DNA of 64,000 nucleotides from Mikania micrantha (lineage: Eukaryota > Streptophyta > Magnoliopsida > Asterales > Asteraceae). The notes below the pieces were generated by a model. That model searched no databases, was not told where the DNA came from, and saw only the letters and a list, made by a program, of their open reading frames with translations. This document shows, piece by piece, positions 45,128 to 57,706 of this stretch; position 1 is the stretch's first letter, and every line of letters starts with the position of its first letter. Both the position numbers and the translations under genes were made by a program. The stretch covers positions 57,513,001-57,577,000 of the forward strand of contig CM018688.1 of NCBI GenBank assembly GCA_009363875.1, written 5' to 3'.

Positions 45128-48100
45128 ACTGTAACCGAGTTGGACACTATGCTAAATATTGCAACTTTCCTGCTCAAACACTAAACCAAGCACCACGACA
45201 AACCACTCAAACCAACCGGTCATGTTACAAATGTGGAAGCCCTGATCATCTCATACGAAATTGTCCAAACAATAACACCAATCCAGGAACTGAAGCTAGG
45301 GGGATAGCTTTTCAGATTGGTGCGACTGAGGCGAGACATGATGCAAATATTGTCACTGGTACGTTTCTTCTCAATAATCTTTACGCATCAGTTCTGTTTG
45401 ATACAGGAGCAGATAAGAGCTTTATTTCTCCTGAATTTGCATCATTAGTTTCATTGCCTACGGTAGATCTAGACACTCCTTATGTTATTGAACTTGCTAA
45501 CGGCAAGTTGATCAAAACTAGCAGTGTTATTCAAGGATGTTCCTTGAATTTGAATGATCATCTTTTTAATATCAATTTACTTCCTGTTGAGCTTGGGAGC
45601 TTTGATGTCGTTGTTGGTATGGATTGGCTTTCTGATAACCAAGCGGAAGTTGTGTGTCAAAACAAGATGATCCGTATTCCATTACCTAACGGTAATACAC
45701 TGATAGTTCAAGGAGAACGAGCAGGTAGGAAACTTGGTATCATATCTTGTATGCGAGCTCATAAATTCTTAAGGAAGGGCTGTTATGCTTTCCTGGCACA
45801 TGTGACTGAATACAATTCTTCACCCAAACGAATTACAGACATTCCAGTAGTCAAGAATTTTCCTGAAGTTTTTCCTGAGGACATATCAGGATTACCCCCA
45901 GTGAGACAAGTTGAATTTCGGATTGACTTGATTCCAGGTGCAGCACCTGTTGCTAAAGCCCCGTATCGGCTTGCACCATCCGAAATGCAAGAACTTTCAG
46001 GTCAATTGCAAGAACTGTTAGACAAAGGTTTTATCAGACCTAGTTTCTCACCCTGGGGAGCACCTATTCTTTTTTGTGAAAAAGAAGGATGGTTCATTCA
46101 GAATGTGTATTGACTACAGGGAACTCAATAAACTGACAATCAAGAACCGTTATCCACTACCTCGTATCGATGATCTGTTTGATCAACTACAAGGTGCTAC
46201 TTATTTTTCAAAAATCGATTTAAGATCTGGATATCATCAGTTACGTATTCATGATGATGACATTCCTAAAACTGCTTTCAGAACTCGATACGGACATTAC
46301 GAATTTTTAGTAATGCCATTTGGTTTAACCAATGCACCAGCAGTTTTCATGGATCTGATGAATCGAGTATGCAGACCTTATCTGGATAAATTTGTGATTG
46401 TGTTTATTGATGATATTCTTATTTATTCTCGAAATCAACAAGAACATGCTCAACACTTGAAATTAATTCTAGAACTTTTGGCACGTGAAAAATTATATGC
46501 CAAATTCTCCAAGTGTGAGTTCTGGTTACGAGAAGTTCAATTTCTTGGTCATGTAATAAATCAAAACGGTATTCAAGTGGATCCCAGTAAGATTCAGGCG
46601 GTGAAACAATGGGAGACACCACGAACCCCGACTGAAATACGTCAATTCTTGGGGTTGGCAGGTTATTATCGCCGGTTTATCAAGAACTTTTCAAAGATAG
46701 CCTTGCCACTGACTACATTGACACAGAAAAATCAACCATTTATATGGAGTTCTCAACAGGAGGAGGCGTTCCAACTGTTGAAACATAAACTCTGTAATGC
46801 ACCTATCTTGGCACTACCGGAAGGTACTGATAACTTCACAGTGTATTGTGATGCTTCACGTCAAGGTCTTGGGTGTGTTTTAATGCAGAAAGATAAGGTA
46901 ATTGCTTATGCTTCTCGACAACTGAAAGTACATGAGAAGAACTATACCACACATGATCTAGAACTTGGTGCAGTAGTGTTTGCACTCAAGATTTGGAGAC
47001 ATTATCTATACGGAACTAAATGTATTATATACACTGATCACAAAAGCCTCCAACACATTCTAGATCAGAAAATGTTGAACATGCGACAGAGGCGATGGGT
47101 TGAACTTTTAAACGACTATGACTGTGAAATTCGTTATCACCCAGGCAAAGCAAATGTTGTAGCTGATGCCTTGAGTCGCAAGGAACGAGTCAAGCCTTTA
47201 CGTGTGAAAGCGTTAGGTATGACTATTCAAACCAGTCTAATTCCTCAAATCAAAGACGCTCAGCAACAAGCTTTACAAGCAACGAACTATTCTGCTGAGG
47301 GATTGAGAGGATTAGATAAGAAACTCGATACTAAGGCTGATGGACTGTTGTATTTCAAAGACCGAATGTGGATTCCTCTATTCGGTAATTCTCGAACAAT
47401 TATCTTGGATGAGGCGCACAAATCCAGGTATTCTATTCATCCAGGTGCTGATAAAATGTATAAAGATCTTAAGGATTTTTACTGGTGGCCTGGAATGAAG
47501 AAACACATAGCTGAATTTGTGGATCGATGTTTAACATGTCTCAAAGTTAAGGCTGAACATCAACGACCTTCTGGGTTATTACAACAACCTGAAATTCCCA
47601 TGTGGAAATGGGATCAGATCTCTATGGATTTCATTACTAAATTACCCAGAACATCACGTAATCATGACTCTATATGGGTTATCGTTGATCGCCTTACGAA
47701 ATCTGCGCATTTCTTACCCATCCGAGAAGATTATTCTATGGATCGACTCGCTAAACTTTATGTTAATGAGATTGTATCTCGACATGGAGTACCAATCTCT
47801 ATCATTTCTGACAGAGATAGTCGATTTATGTCACGATTTTGGCAAACTCTTCAGAATGCTCTGGGCACGCAAATCAATATGAGCACAGCTTATCATCCAC
47901 AAACTGACGGGCAGACTGAACGAACAAATCAAACTCTTGAAGACATGCTCAGAAGCTGTGTGATTGATTTCGGAGGTAGCTGGGATATTCATCTTCCACT
48001 TGTTGAATTCTCATACAATAACAGCTACCATACCAGTATTCAATGCGCTCCTTTCGAAGCACTTTATGGACGCAAATGTAGATCACCTATCTGTTAGTCA

Positions 48101-48661
48101 GAGGTAGGTGAAAGTCAAATCATTGGCCCAGAATTCATTCAAGAAACAACTGATAAGATCGCACTCATTCAAGAACGAATCAAAGCTGCTCGCGATCGTC
48201 AAAAGAGTTACGCTGATAATCGCCGTAGACCACTCGAATTTCAAATAGGTGATCTAGTAATGTTGAAAGTGTCACCTTGGAGAGGCATATTCAGATTTGG
48301 GAAGAGAGGTAAACTTTCACCAAGATTTGTAGGGCCGTTTAAAATTCTTGAAAGAATTGGACCGTAGCCTACAAACTTGAATTACCTCTTGAACTTAGTA
48401 ATATTCACGATGTCTTTCATGTGTCTAATCTGAAGAAATGCTTAACTGATGAATCATTGATCGTACCTCTAGAAGAAATTCATATTGATGAAAAACTTCA
48501 GTTCAGTGAAGAACCAATAGAGGTAATGGATCGAGAAATGAAAGTATTAGCGTAGTCGCATACCAATCGTTAAAGTGCGATGGAATTCACAACGTGGACC
48601 CGAATATACGTGGGAACGTGAAGATCAGATGAGACAGAAATACCCACATTTATTTTCATGA
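45121..48661 (+). pseudogene. pol: pol, unit 2, broken
   Basis: It has the same domains and the same lesions as unit 1 at the corresponding positions: extra T near 46073, TAG at 48095-48097, and later frameshifts. The RT-RNase H-integrase frame 46076-48097 matches unit 1 residue for residue. Confidence 0.9.
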
Positions 48662-48715
48662 TCAATTGTTATCCCGTAAGTCTTTCACTAAATTTCGGGA
48701 CGAAATTCCTCTAAC

Positions 48716-48725
48716 AGGAGGAGAC
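48716..48725 (+). other. Polypurine tract, unit 2
   Basis: AGGAGGAGAC lies directly before LTR 3. Confidence 0.85.
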
Positions 48726-50793
48726 TGTGACAGTTGCGTACGAAGAATTCGGCATTTATGACGTAAGCACATTTGGTCGTGCATGAAATCCACGAGGATT
48801 TAGTAACTTTTGTTATTGGGGATTGAAAGTATGTGAAAAATGATGAACGTGGGCGAAAACCGCGCGCAAAACGGAGTTCGTATGCCCCCGGAATCGCGAA
48901 AAGAAGTTTAAAATCAAAATGGTGACGGAAGGTGACGTGGGGCGTAACGCCTGCCCCAGCCTTCCAACCCAGGCGTTACGCCTGGCGAGTTATGTCGGCC
49001 AAAAATTGTTTAAATCGATCAGAATCGTCCAGAACGCAAAATCTTCATCCACTTCGATCCCAAGCAACCACCAGACGCCATTTCTTCATCCTTTAACCTC
49101 CAATCTTCATTTCAAAGCCCCTCAAACATCCGGATCATCCCACGGATCGTATATACAAGTCCTGATCGTTGTTATACGCGCAGAACTCCGTCAGATCAGG
49201 TAACGGTTCATTTTAACCTTCTAGTTTGATTTTGATTGATTAGATCTTGATTTTGAACGTAATGAGATAGTTAGGATTGTTGACTATTGCCTAGATGATG
49301 GCTAGGATTGATTTTAAACGAAGAACACGAAGTTCTAACGGTTAAATCCTTGTTTTGATCCGTTGTGATGCCCGGTTTGCATGAAATCATACCTATGATT
49401 ATAATGGTTTAAACCATTTGATTATGACAATGTAGGTGATTAGTTTGATTAATCTTTGAAATGCAAAGGTTAAATTCAAGTGTTTCAAACTAATCATAAT
49501 CATTAACATACTCATTGGAATGATTATCTGATGTTTGTGATAACAGTCAGATTAGTATGTTAAATCTGGTTATTTCACCTATTCTGATGCTACATTGTGA
49601 TATTTCATGATATTTGGGTAATCAATAATAAGGATTAATCACTCCTAAACCATTAAATCATCTAGAAACTGTTTTAGCATTATAATCAACAACATTAACT
49701 ATTTGGTTAATCTGAGATTATTCTGATTAATCTAGAGTGTCATCAACTTTGTGTTAGGAATCTAATACAATGTAGGTTCCTACATTATCATACATTGTAT
49801 GATATAACCTTAAATTAATTAATTATATAATTAATATCGAGTTGATGATTTACTAAGCAATGTCTTTGACATTGAACGTTCAGAAGGATCTAATCAGTAA
49901 ACTAGAACATAAATAACTCATTAAATATAAATAAATGCAGAATCACTTCTCTATTATCAGTTTTGAGATACTCTGCTACATCTATACTATCAGGTGAGTT
50001 TCGTACAACCCCTTTTATTTTTAATCTTTTATAAACATCGGGGAACATTGTTGAACTTTTAATGAACATATGATATGTATCACTGATATCTGTGTGATTT
50101 CATGTGATTGTTGTGACTTTTGTGGGATTTCATGGGATTTTGGCCTGTAGACTGAACTCTATCATGACACTGAAAGTCCTCATATTTGAACTGTATCTAG
50201 TGAACCCATGTGTGGCCGAGCAGAAAACATTGATAGTACTATTGGTTGACACCCCATTCGCTGGGAGGGTTGCATCTCCCCTTGTGTGAATGTTTGTTAT
50301 CTGTTTCCTGAACTTCTTAATGGTGTGATAGACATTAAGATAATGAGGCACTAAGATATGTACCGACGGGTAATATCTTGAGACAGACTAGACGTCCGAA
50401 AGGAACTAGATACAGGTCCCATGATTATCCGGAACTGAACTTTTGAGAACGTGCTTATCATATCATATTGTTTTAAATTGAACTGTCGATCTCACCAGCT
50501 TTGTGCTGACGTTTTCAAATTATATCTTTTTGCAGGAAGACAGTGACCACCGGGTGAGGATGCACTTTGAGTTATTTGCACTTTAATAATAGTATTGTAA
50601 TTAAATAAATATAGTTGTAATGTGGTTGTGATTGCGACACCCTAGTAATGTATTTACTTTAAGTTAATCTGTGTGCTTATGATATTGGATCAAGTAAGTC
50701 ACCCCTCACCTCGGAGACATCACCACTATGCTTCCGCAACCGATTCAGTGACGTCAGACCAGACACGAGGTGACGAGGGGTGGGGGTGTGACA
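48726..50793 (+). repeat. LTR 3 of the array (inner)
   Basis: It is 2068 bp. It has G at the eleventh base (48736) like LTR 1, but G at 49234 like LTR 4, the reverse combination to LTR 2. A private C is found near 49284 (GACTATTGCC). Confidence 0.95.
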
Positions 50794-50796
50794 GGG

Positions 50797-50810
50797 TGGT
50801 ATCAGAGCCA
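50797..50810 (+). other. Primer binding site, unit 3
   Basis: It has the same TGGTATCAGAGCCA as unit 1. Confidence 0.93.
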
Positions 50811-51151
50811 CAGGTTATAGAGAATTAGGTTGACTTAGAGACCTAGACTATAACCATAGGCTCGTATAGTGACACAGAGAGCACCGAACATGTTAACGAA
50901 CAAAACTTGTTTTGAATTAAACCAGGATAATCAGGTGGTACGAATTCCAGTTATGAGTGGCCAGCATAACTGAAATCCGCAACACGTGTGCATTCTAGTT
51001 TGATTTAATTCAAGTAGAACATTAATAACTAAAGGATCGAATAGTTGTGTTAGGGTAGGGAAAACGTCGGACATCATGTGTATGTTGAATGTTATTATTC
51101 AATATATTTTTTTTTTCATGGTACTGATTCGAGTATTCTGTTTATTCAGCA

Positions 51152-51855
51152 ATGGCAGATCAAGGAGAGAGATACATATTTCAGCGATTTCCTTACGTGA
51201 TACTAGACGATCCGAGCTCAAGTTCGGGTGCTGACTCCGATCCAGAGGCATCTGCAGCTGCTTCTCAGGCTGCTACACCTGTACCACAGACACCACCAGT
51301 ACCAGTTCCACACCGGTACCAGTACCTATGCCATCTCCACCGAGAGCTCCAGCATGGGACGAACTCAGACGAATGCGAGGTCAAGCTCGCAAAACGACAG
51401 GTCTTCCTCCTAGACGCCAGATGGTGCCTAGGGATGAGCCTGACACCATACATGAGGTAGGAGAGTCCTCACAGCAGGCGGAGTTTAGGGCGCAGCTTCG
51501 CCAGGTGACTTTAGATCTTCAGGAGACTCGACTAGAGTTACAGGAGTCTCGTGCTACTGTAGAGGATACACGTACCACAGTGTTGGAGATACTCACCTCC
51601 CATCTGTTGTTGATGGAGCAGGTGAATGCACTGGATGCTGGCACGCAAGCTTGGCGTGCTATGATCGAGGAGAGGATGAGAAGAACAGTGTTTCATGTGA
51701 TGATAGCTGCATTCTGGCAGCGAGTGTTAGTGATGAGAGGAGTAGTGATGGGAGTGCTTGAGGACATGAGTTTAGAGGTTAGGTTATTATGTGTGGCTAT
51801 AGTGTTGGTCATTATAGCCATGGTGTTGGACGGGGTATGGTATTTTCTGCGGTAA
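51152..51855 (+). pseudogene. Extra ORF upstream of gag, unit 3 (frameshifted, two small deletions)
   Basis: It carries the unit 2 frameshift plus two private in-frame 3-bp deletions, near 51210 (GACGATCCGAGC) and near 51243 (GATCCAGAGGC). The first frame ends at 51460. The C-terminal frame 51328-51855 stays open. Confidence 0.8.
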
Positions 51856-52164
51856 GGGGTGATAAAGAGACGGGGCAGTAGTGATCTTGTTGTACATATG
51901 ATGTGATATAGGGTGATCAGTAGTTGTGAAAGCGGGATATTTTGGTATGGACAGATCCCGAGTTTGTGAGTTGTAGTGTATGATGTTGTCAGGTTGGGAA
52001 ATTATGACTTTTGGTTGTATCAAAACGTTGTGTGTAAAAAAAAAACTATGATAATGTTATATTATGGATGTTTTGTATATCTGTTTGTATAATGAACTTT
52101 GTGTGAGAACAATTCTGTGTGAGAACAATTCTGTGTGAGAACATGTTGAACTAATATATATATT

Positions 52165-52580
52165 TCGCTGAAATACAGTACGGGAACAATACTGTATGCG
52201 AATATATTGAACTAAAATGTATATTTCGCTGAAATACAGTACGGGAGCAATACTGTATGCGAATATATCGAACTAAAATATATATTTTGCTGGAATACAG
52301 TACGGGAGCAATACTGTATGCAAATATATCTGTAACTAAAGTACAGTACGAGAGCCATACTGTACGAGAACATGTCTGAAATGTGAACGTATCTAATTGT
52401 GAACATGTCTGTAACTTAAGTACAGTACGAGAGCCATACTGTACGAGAACGTATCTAATTGTGAACATGTCTGTAACTTAAGTACAGTACGAGAGCCATA
52501 CTGTACGAGAACGTATCTAATTGTGAACATGTCTGTAACTTAAGTACAGTACGAGAGCCATACTGTACGAGAACATATCT
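52165..52580 (+). repeat. Seven-hairpin leader array, unit 3
   Basis: It has the same arrangement as in units 1 and 2. Confidence 0.88.
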
Positions 52581-52914
52581 ATTGGTTATATGGGAACTTA
52601 GTGCATGAACTGAGAACATATCCTAGTCCTGTATGAACATATCTCTAAAAACATGTGTTGCAATGCAATGAGCTGGGTAAGACTCTAACATGTTTTTGAA
52701 ATAACAGGGCTAAGTATAACTACGACCAATTGTGTGATCTGTGTGTATCGAGTATATGTCTAGACTAAATTCATGTAGTTATACTGTATTCTTATATCAC
52801 ATGTCAATGCAATTTTTCAGTGTAACTGAATGTGATTGTAAATTATATGATAAAACGGGTTATATCTTTAATGTTCTTAAACTGACCTGAATTTGTCTGC
52901 TTGTGAGCAGATTA

Positions 52915-54108
52915 ATGGCTCCTAAAAGAGGTCGACCAGCTAAGAAAGCTGCTAAGAACATTACAAAGCCTGAACCGAATCAAATTCCACCTGTGAATGT
53001 TGAATCAAATCCGGAACCACGTATCAATCCGGAAGTGAACGTAGTTCCACCTGGGAACTTGGAAACAAATACTACTCCACCAGTGAACTCTGGAGCAGGC
53101 ATTGTTCCACCTGCTGGTACAAGCAGATCTGAAACAAATGAGGCTATGATAGCTCGTATTGTGCGTGAACAACTATCTGCTTGTGGTGTTCTGACACAAC
53201 ACCAACCACATATAACTGCAGGTTCTGGTGGGGAACACGATCATGTTGAACATAATGCTACTGGTGGTCACGTTGAAACTCATACCACTACCGGTACAAC
53301 TACTATTATTCCTGATCCACCTCGACAGGGATGTACTTACAAGTATTTTGCTTCCTGTAACCCTCCTACTTTTACTGGCAAAGAAGGAGCGGCTGGTCTA
53401 ATAAGGTGGATTGAGGAGATGGAAACGAAGCTCAAAATCAGTCAGTGTTTGGAGGAGCATAAGGTGTCTTATGCTGCCTGTTCTTTGAAAGACTCAGCTT
53501 TGACCTGGTGGAATACCCAGGCCAAGACTTTGGGTTCAGCCACAGTTGACTCGATGGGCTGGAACGATTTCAAAACTCTGATTAGATCAGAGTACTGTCC
53601 CATCACTGAAATTCAAAAACTCCAGGAAGAATTCTGGAATCACTCGATGATCGGTGCTGACTGTCTTGCTTACACCGATCGTTTTCATGAACTTACTTGT
53701 TTACTTCCCGACATGTTTCCTACGGAAGCCGCTTTAATCGAGAAGTACATTAAGGGTCTGATTCCTCAGATACGAGGAATGGTGACTGCTGCTGAACCTA
53801 CAACCCTGAAACATACGATTCTTTTGACCACTAAGCTTACCAATGAGGCGGTAAGGAGTGGTACTCTGTCTTTGAAACCTCAGACGGTTCATAGTCGTAG
53901 TGATGTCGGTACCTCGAATGTGTCAAAAGGTACCAAACGAAAGTGGTTTGGCAAAACCAAGGCGAAGGCTCCGGCTGAGATCAACCAGAGCAAGCCAACT
54001 GTGAAAAACTATGGTGCAAATGTTCCGACAGGAAAGTTTATACTGGGCAGGCGCCCAAATGCAATAAGTGTCCACTCCATCACACGGGACCATGTCCTGT
54101 TTGTCTGA
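52915..54108 (+). pseudogene. gag: gag, unit 3
   Basis: It is the same as units 1 and 2 except for one substitution (Thr to Asn in AEINQSKP). The frame loss before the zinc knuckles is shared. Confidence 0.85.
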
Positions 54109-57100
54109 ACTGTAACCGAGTTGGACACTATGCTAAATATTGCAACTTTCCTGCTCAAACACTAAACCAAGCACCACGACAAACCACTCAAACCAACCGG
54201 TCATGTTACAAATGTGGAAGCCCTGATCATCTCATACGAAATTGTCCAAACAATAACACCAATCCAGGAACTGAAGCTAGGGGGATAGCTTTTCAGATTG
54301 GTGCGACTGAGGCGAGACATGATGCAAATATTGTCACTGGTACGTTTCTTCTCAATAATCTTTACGCATCAGTTCTGTTTGATACAGGAGCAGATAAGAG
54401 CTTTATTTCTCCTGAATTTGCATCATTAGTTTCATTGCCTACGGTAGATCTAGACACTCCTTATGTTATTGAACTTGCTAACGGCAAGTTGATCAAAACT
54501 AGCAGTGTTATTCAAGGATGTTCCTTGAATTTGAATGATCATCTTTTTAATATCAATTTACTTCCTGTTGAGCTTGGGAGCTTTGATGTCGTTGTTGGTA
54601 TGGATTGGCTTTCTGATAACCAAGCGGAAGTTGTGTGTCAAAACAAGATGATCCGTATTCCATTACCTAACGGTAATACACTGATAGTTCAAGGAGAACG
54701 AGCAGGTAGGAAACTTGGTATCATATCTTGTATGCGAGCTCATAAATTCTTAAGGAAGGGCTGTTATGCTTTCCTGGCACATGTGACTGAATACAATTCT
54801 TCACCCAAACGAATTACAGACATTCCAGTAGTCAAGAATTTTCCTGAAGTTTTTCCTGAGGACATATCAGGATTACCCCCAGTGAGACAAGTTGAATTTC
54901 GGATTGACTTGATTCCAGGTGCAGCACCTGTTGCTAAAGCCCCGTATCGGCTTGCACCATCCGAAATGCAAGAACTTTCAGGTCAATTGCAAGAACTGTT
55001 AGACAAAGGTTTTATCAGACCTAGTTTCTCACCCTGGGGAGCACCTATTCTTTTTTGTGAAAAAGAAGGATGGTTCATTCAGAATGTGTATTGACTACAG
55101 GGAACTCAATAAACTGACAATCAAGAACCGTTATCCACTACCTCGTATCGATGATCTGTTTGATCAACTACAAGGTGCTACTTATTTTTCAAAAATCGAT
55201 TTAAGATCTGGATATCATCAGTTACGTATTCATGATGATGACATTCCTAAAACTGCTTTCAGAACTCGATACGGACATTACGAATTTTTAGTAATGCCAT
55301 TTGGTTTAACCAATGCACCAGCAGTTTTCATGGATCTGATGAATCGAGTATGCAGACCTTATCTGGATAAATTTGTGATTGTGTTTATTGATGATATTCT
55401 TATTTATTCTCGAAATCAACAAGAACATGCTCAACACTTGAAATTAATTCTAGAACTTTTGGCACGTGAAAAATTATATGCCAAATTCTCCAAGTGTGAG
55501 TTCTGGTTACGAGAAGTTCAATTTCTTGGTCATGTAATAAATCAAAACGGTATTCAAGTGGATCCCAGTAAGATTCAGGCGGTGAAACAATGGGAGACAC
55601 CACGAACCCCGACTGAAATACGTCAATTCTTGGGGTTGGCAGGTTATTATCGCCGGTTTATCAAGAACTTTTCAAAGATAGCCTTGCCACTGACTACATT
55701 GACACAGAAAAATCAACCATTTATATGGAGTTCTCAACAGGAGGAGGCGTTCCAACTGTTGAAACATAAACTCTGTAATGCACCTATCTTGGCACTACCG
55801 GAAGGTACTGATAACTTCACAGTGTATTGTGATGCTTCACGTCAAGGTCTTGGGTGTGTTTTAATGCAGAAAGATAAGGTAATTGCTTATGCTTCTCGAC
55901 AACTGAAAGTACATGAGAAGAACTATACCACACATGATCTAGAACTTGGTGCAGTAGTGTTTGCACTCAAGATTTGGAGACATTATCTATACGGAACTAA
56001 ATGTATTATATACACTGATCACAAAAGCCTCCAACACATTCTAGATCAGAAAATGTTGAACATGCGACAGAGGCGATGGGTTGAACTTTTAAACGGTGAT
56101 GACTGTGAAATTCGTTATCACCCAGGCAAAGCAAATGTTGTAGCTGATGCCTTGAGTCGCAAGGAACGAGTCAAGCCTTTACGTGTGAAAGCGTTAGGTA
56201 TGACTATTCAAACCAGTCTAATTCCTCAAATCAAAGACGCTCAGCAACAAGCTTTACAAGCAACGAACTATTCTGCTGAGGGATTGAGAGGATTAGATAA
56301 GAAACTCGATACTAAGGCTGATGGACTGTTGTATTTCAAAGACCGAATGTGGATTCCTCTATTCGGTAATTCTCGAACAATTATCTTGGATGAGGCGCAC
56401 AAATCCAGGTATTCTATTCATCCAGGTGCTGATAAAATGTATAAAGATCTTAAGGATTTTTACTGGTGGCCTGGAATGAAGAAACACATAGCTGAATTTG
56501 TGGATCGATGTTTAACATGTCTCAAAGTTAAGGCTGAACATCAACGACCTTCTGGGTTATTACAACAACCTGAAATTCCCATGTGGAAATGGGATCAGAT
56601 CTCTATGGATTTCATTACTAAATTACCCAGAACATCACGTAATCATGACTCTATATGGGTTATCGTTGATCGCCTTACGAAATCTGCGCATTTCTTACCC
56701 ATCCGAGAAGATTATTCTATGGATCGACTCGCTAAACTTTATGTTAATGAGATTGTATCTCGACATGGAGTACCAATCTCTATCATTTCTGACAGAGATA
56801 GTCGATTTATGTCACGATTTTGGCAAACTCTTCAGAATGCTCTGGGCACGCAAATCAATATGAGCACAGCTTATCATCCACAAACTGACGGGCAGACTGA
56901 ACGAACAAATCAAACTCTTGAAGACATGCTCAGAAGCTGTGTGATTGATTTCGGAGGTAGCTGGGATATTCATCTTCCACTTGTTGAATTCTCATACAAT
57001 AACAGCTACCATACCAGTATTCAATGCGCTCCTTTCGAAGCACTTTATGGACGCAAATGTAGATCACCTATCTGTTAGTCAGAGGTAGGTGAAAGTCAAA

Positions 57101-57642
57101 TCATTGGCCCAGAATTCATTCAAGAAACAACTGATAAGATCGCACTCATTCAAGAACGAATCAAAGCTGCTCGCGATCGTCAAAAGAGTTACGCTGATAA
57201 TCGCCGTAGACCACTCGAATTTCAAATAGGTGATCTAGTAATGTTGAAAGTGTCACCTTGGAGAGGCATATTCAGATTTGGGAAGAGAGGTAAACTTTCA
57301 CCAAGATTTGTAGGGCCGTTTAAAATTCTTGAAAGAATTGGACCGTAGCCTACAAACTTGAATTACCTCTTGAACTTAGTAATATTCACGATGTCTTTCA
57401 TGTGTCTAATCTGAAGAAATGCTTAACTGATGAATCATTGATCGTACCTCTAGAAGAAATTCATATTGATGAAAAACTTCAGTTCAGTGAAGAACCAATA
57501 GAGGTAATGGATCGAGAAATGAAAGTATTAGCGTAGTCGCATACCAATCGTTAAAGTGCGATGGAATTCACAACGTGGACCCGAATATACGTGGGAACGT
57601 GAAGATCAGATGAGACAGAAATACCCACATTTATTTTCATGA
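54102..57642 (+). pseudogene. pol: pol, unit 3, broken
   Basis: It has the same domains and lesions as unit 1, including the TAG at 57076-57078. A private change near 56096 turns Asp-Tyr into Gly-Asp in the RNase H (ELLNGDDCEIRYH). Confidence 0.9.
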
Positions 57643-57696
57643 TCAATTGTTATCCCGTAAGTCTTTCACTAAATTTCGGGACGAAATTCCTCTAAC

Positions 57697-57706
57697 AGGA
57701 GGAGAC
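57697..57706 (+). other. Polypurine tract, unit 3
   Basis: AGGAGGAGAC lies directly before LTR 4. Confidence 0.85.
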
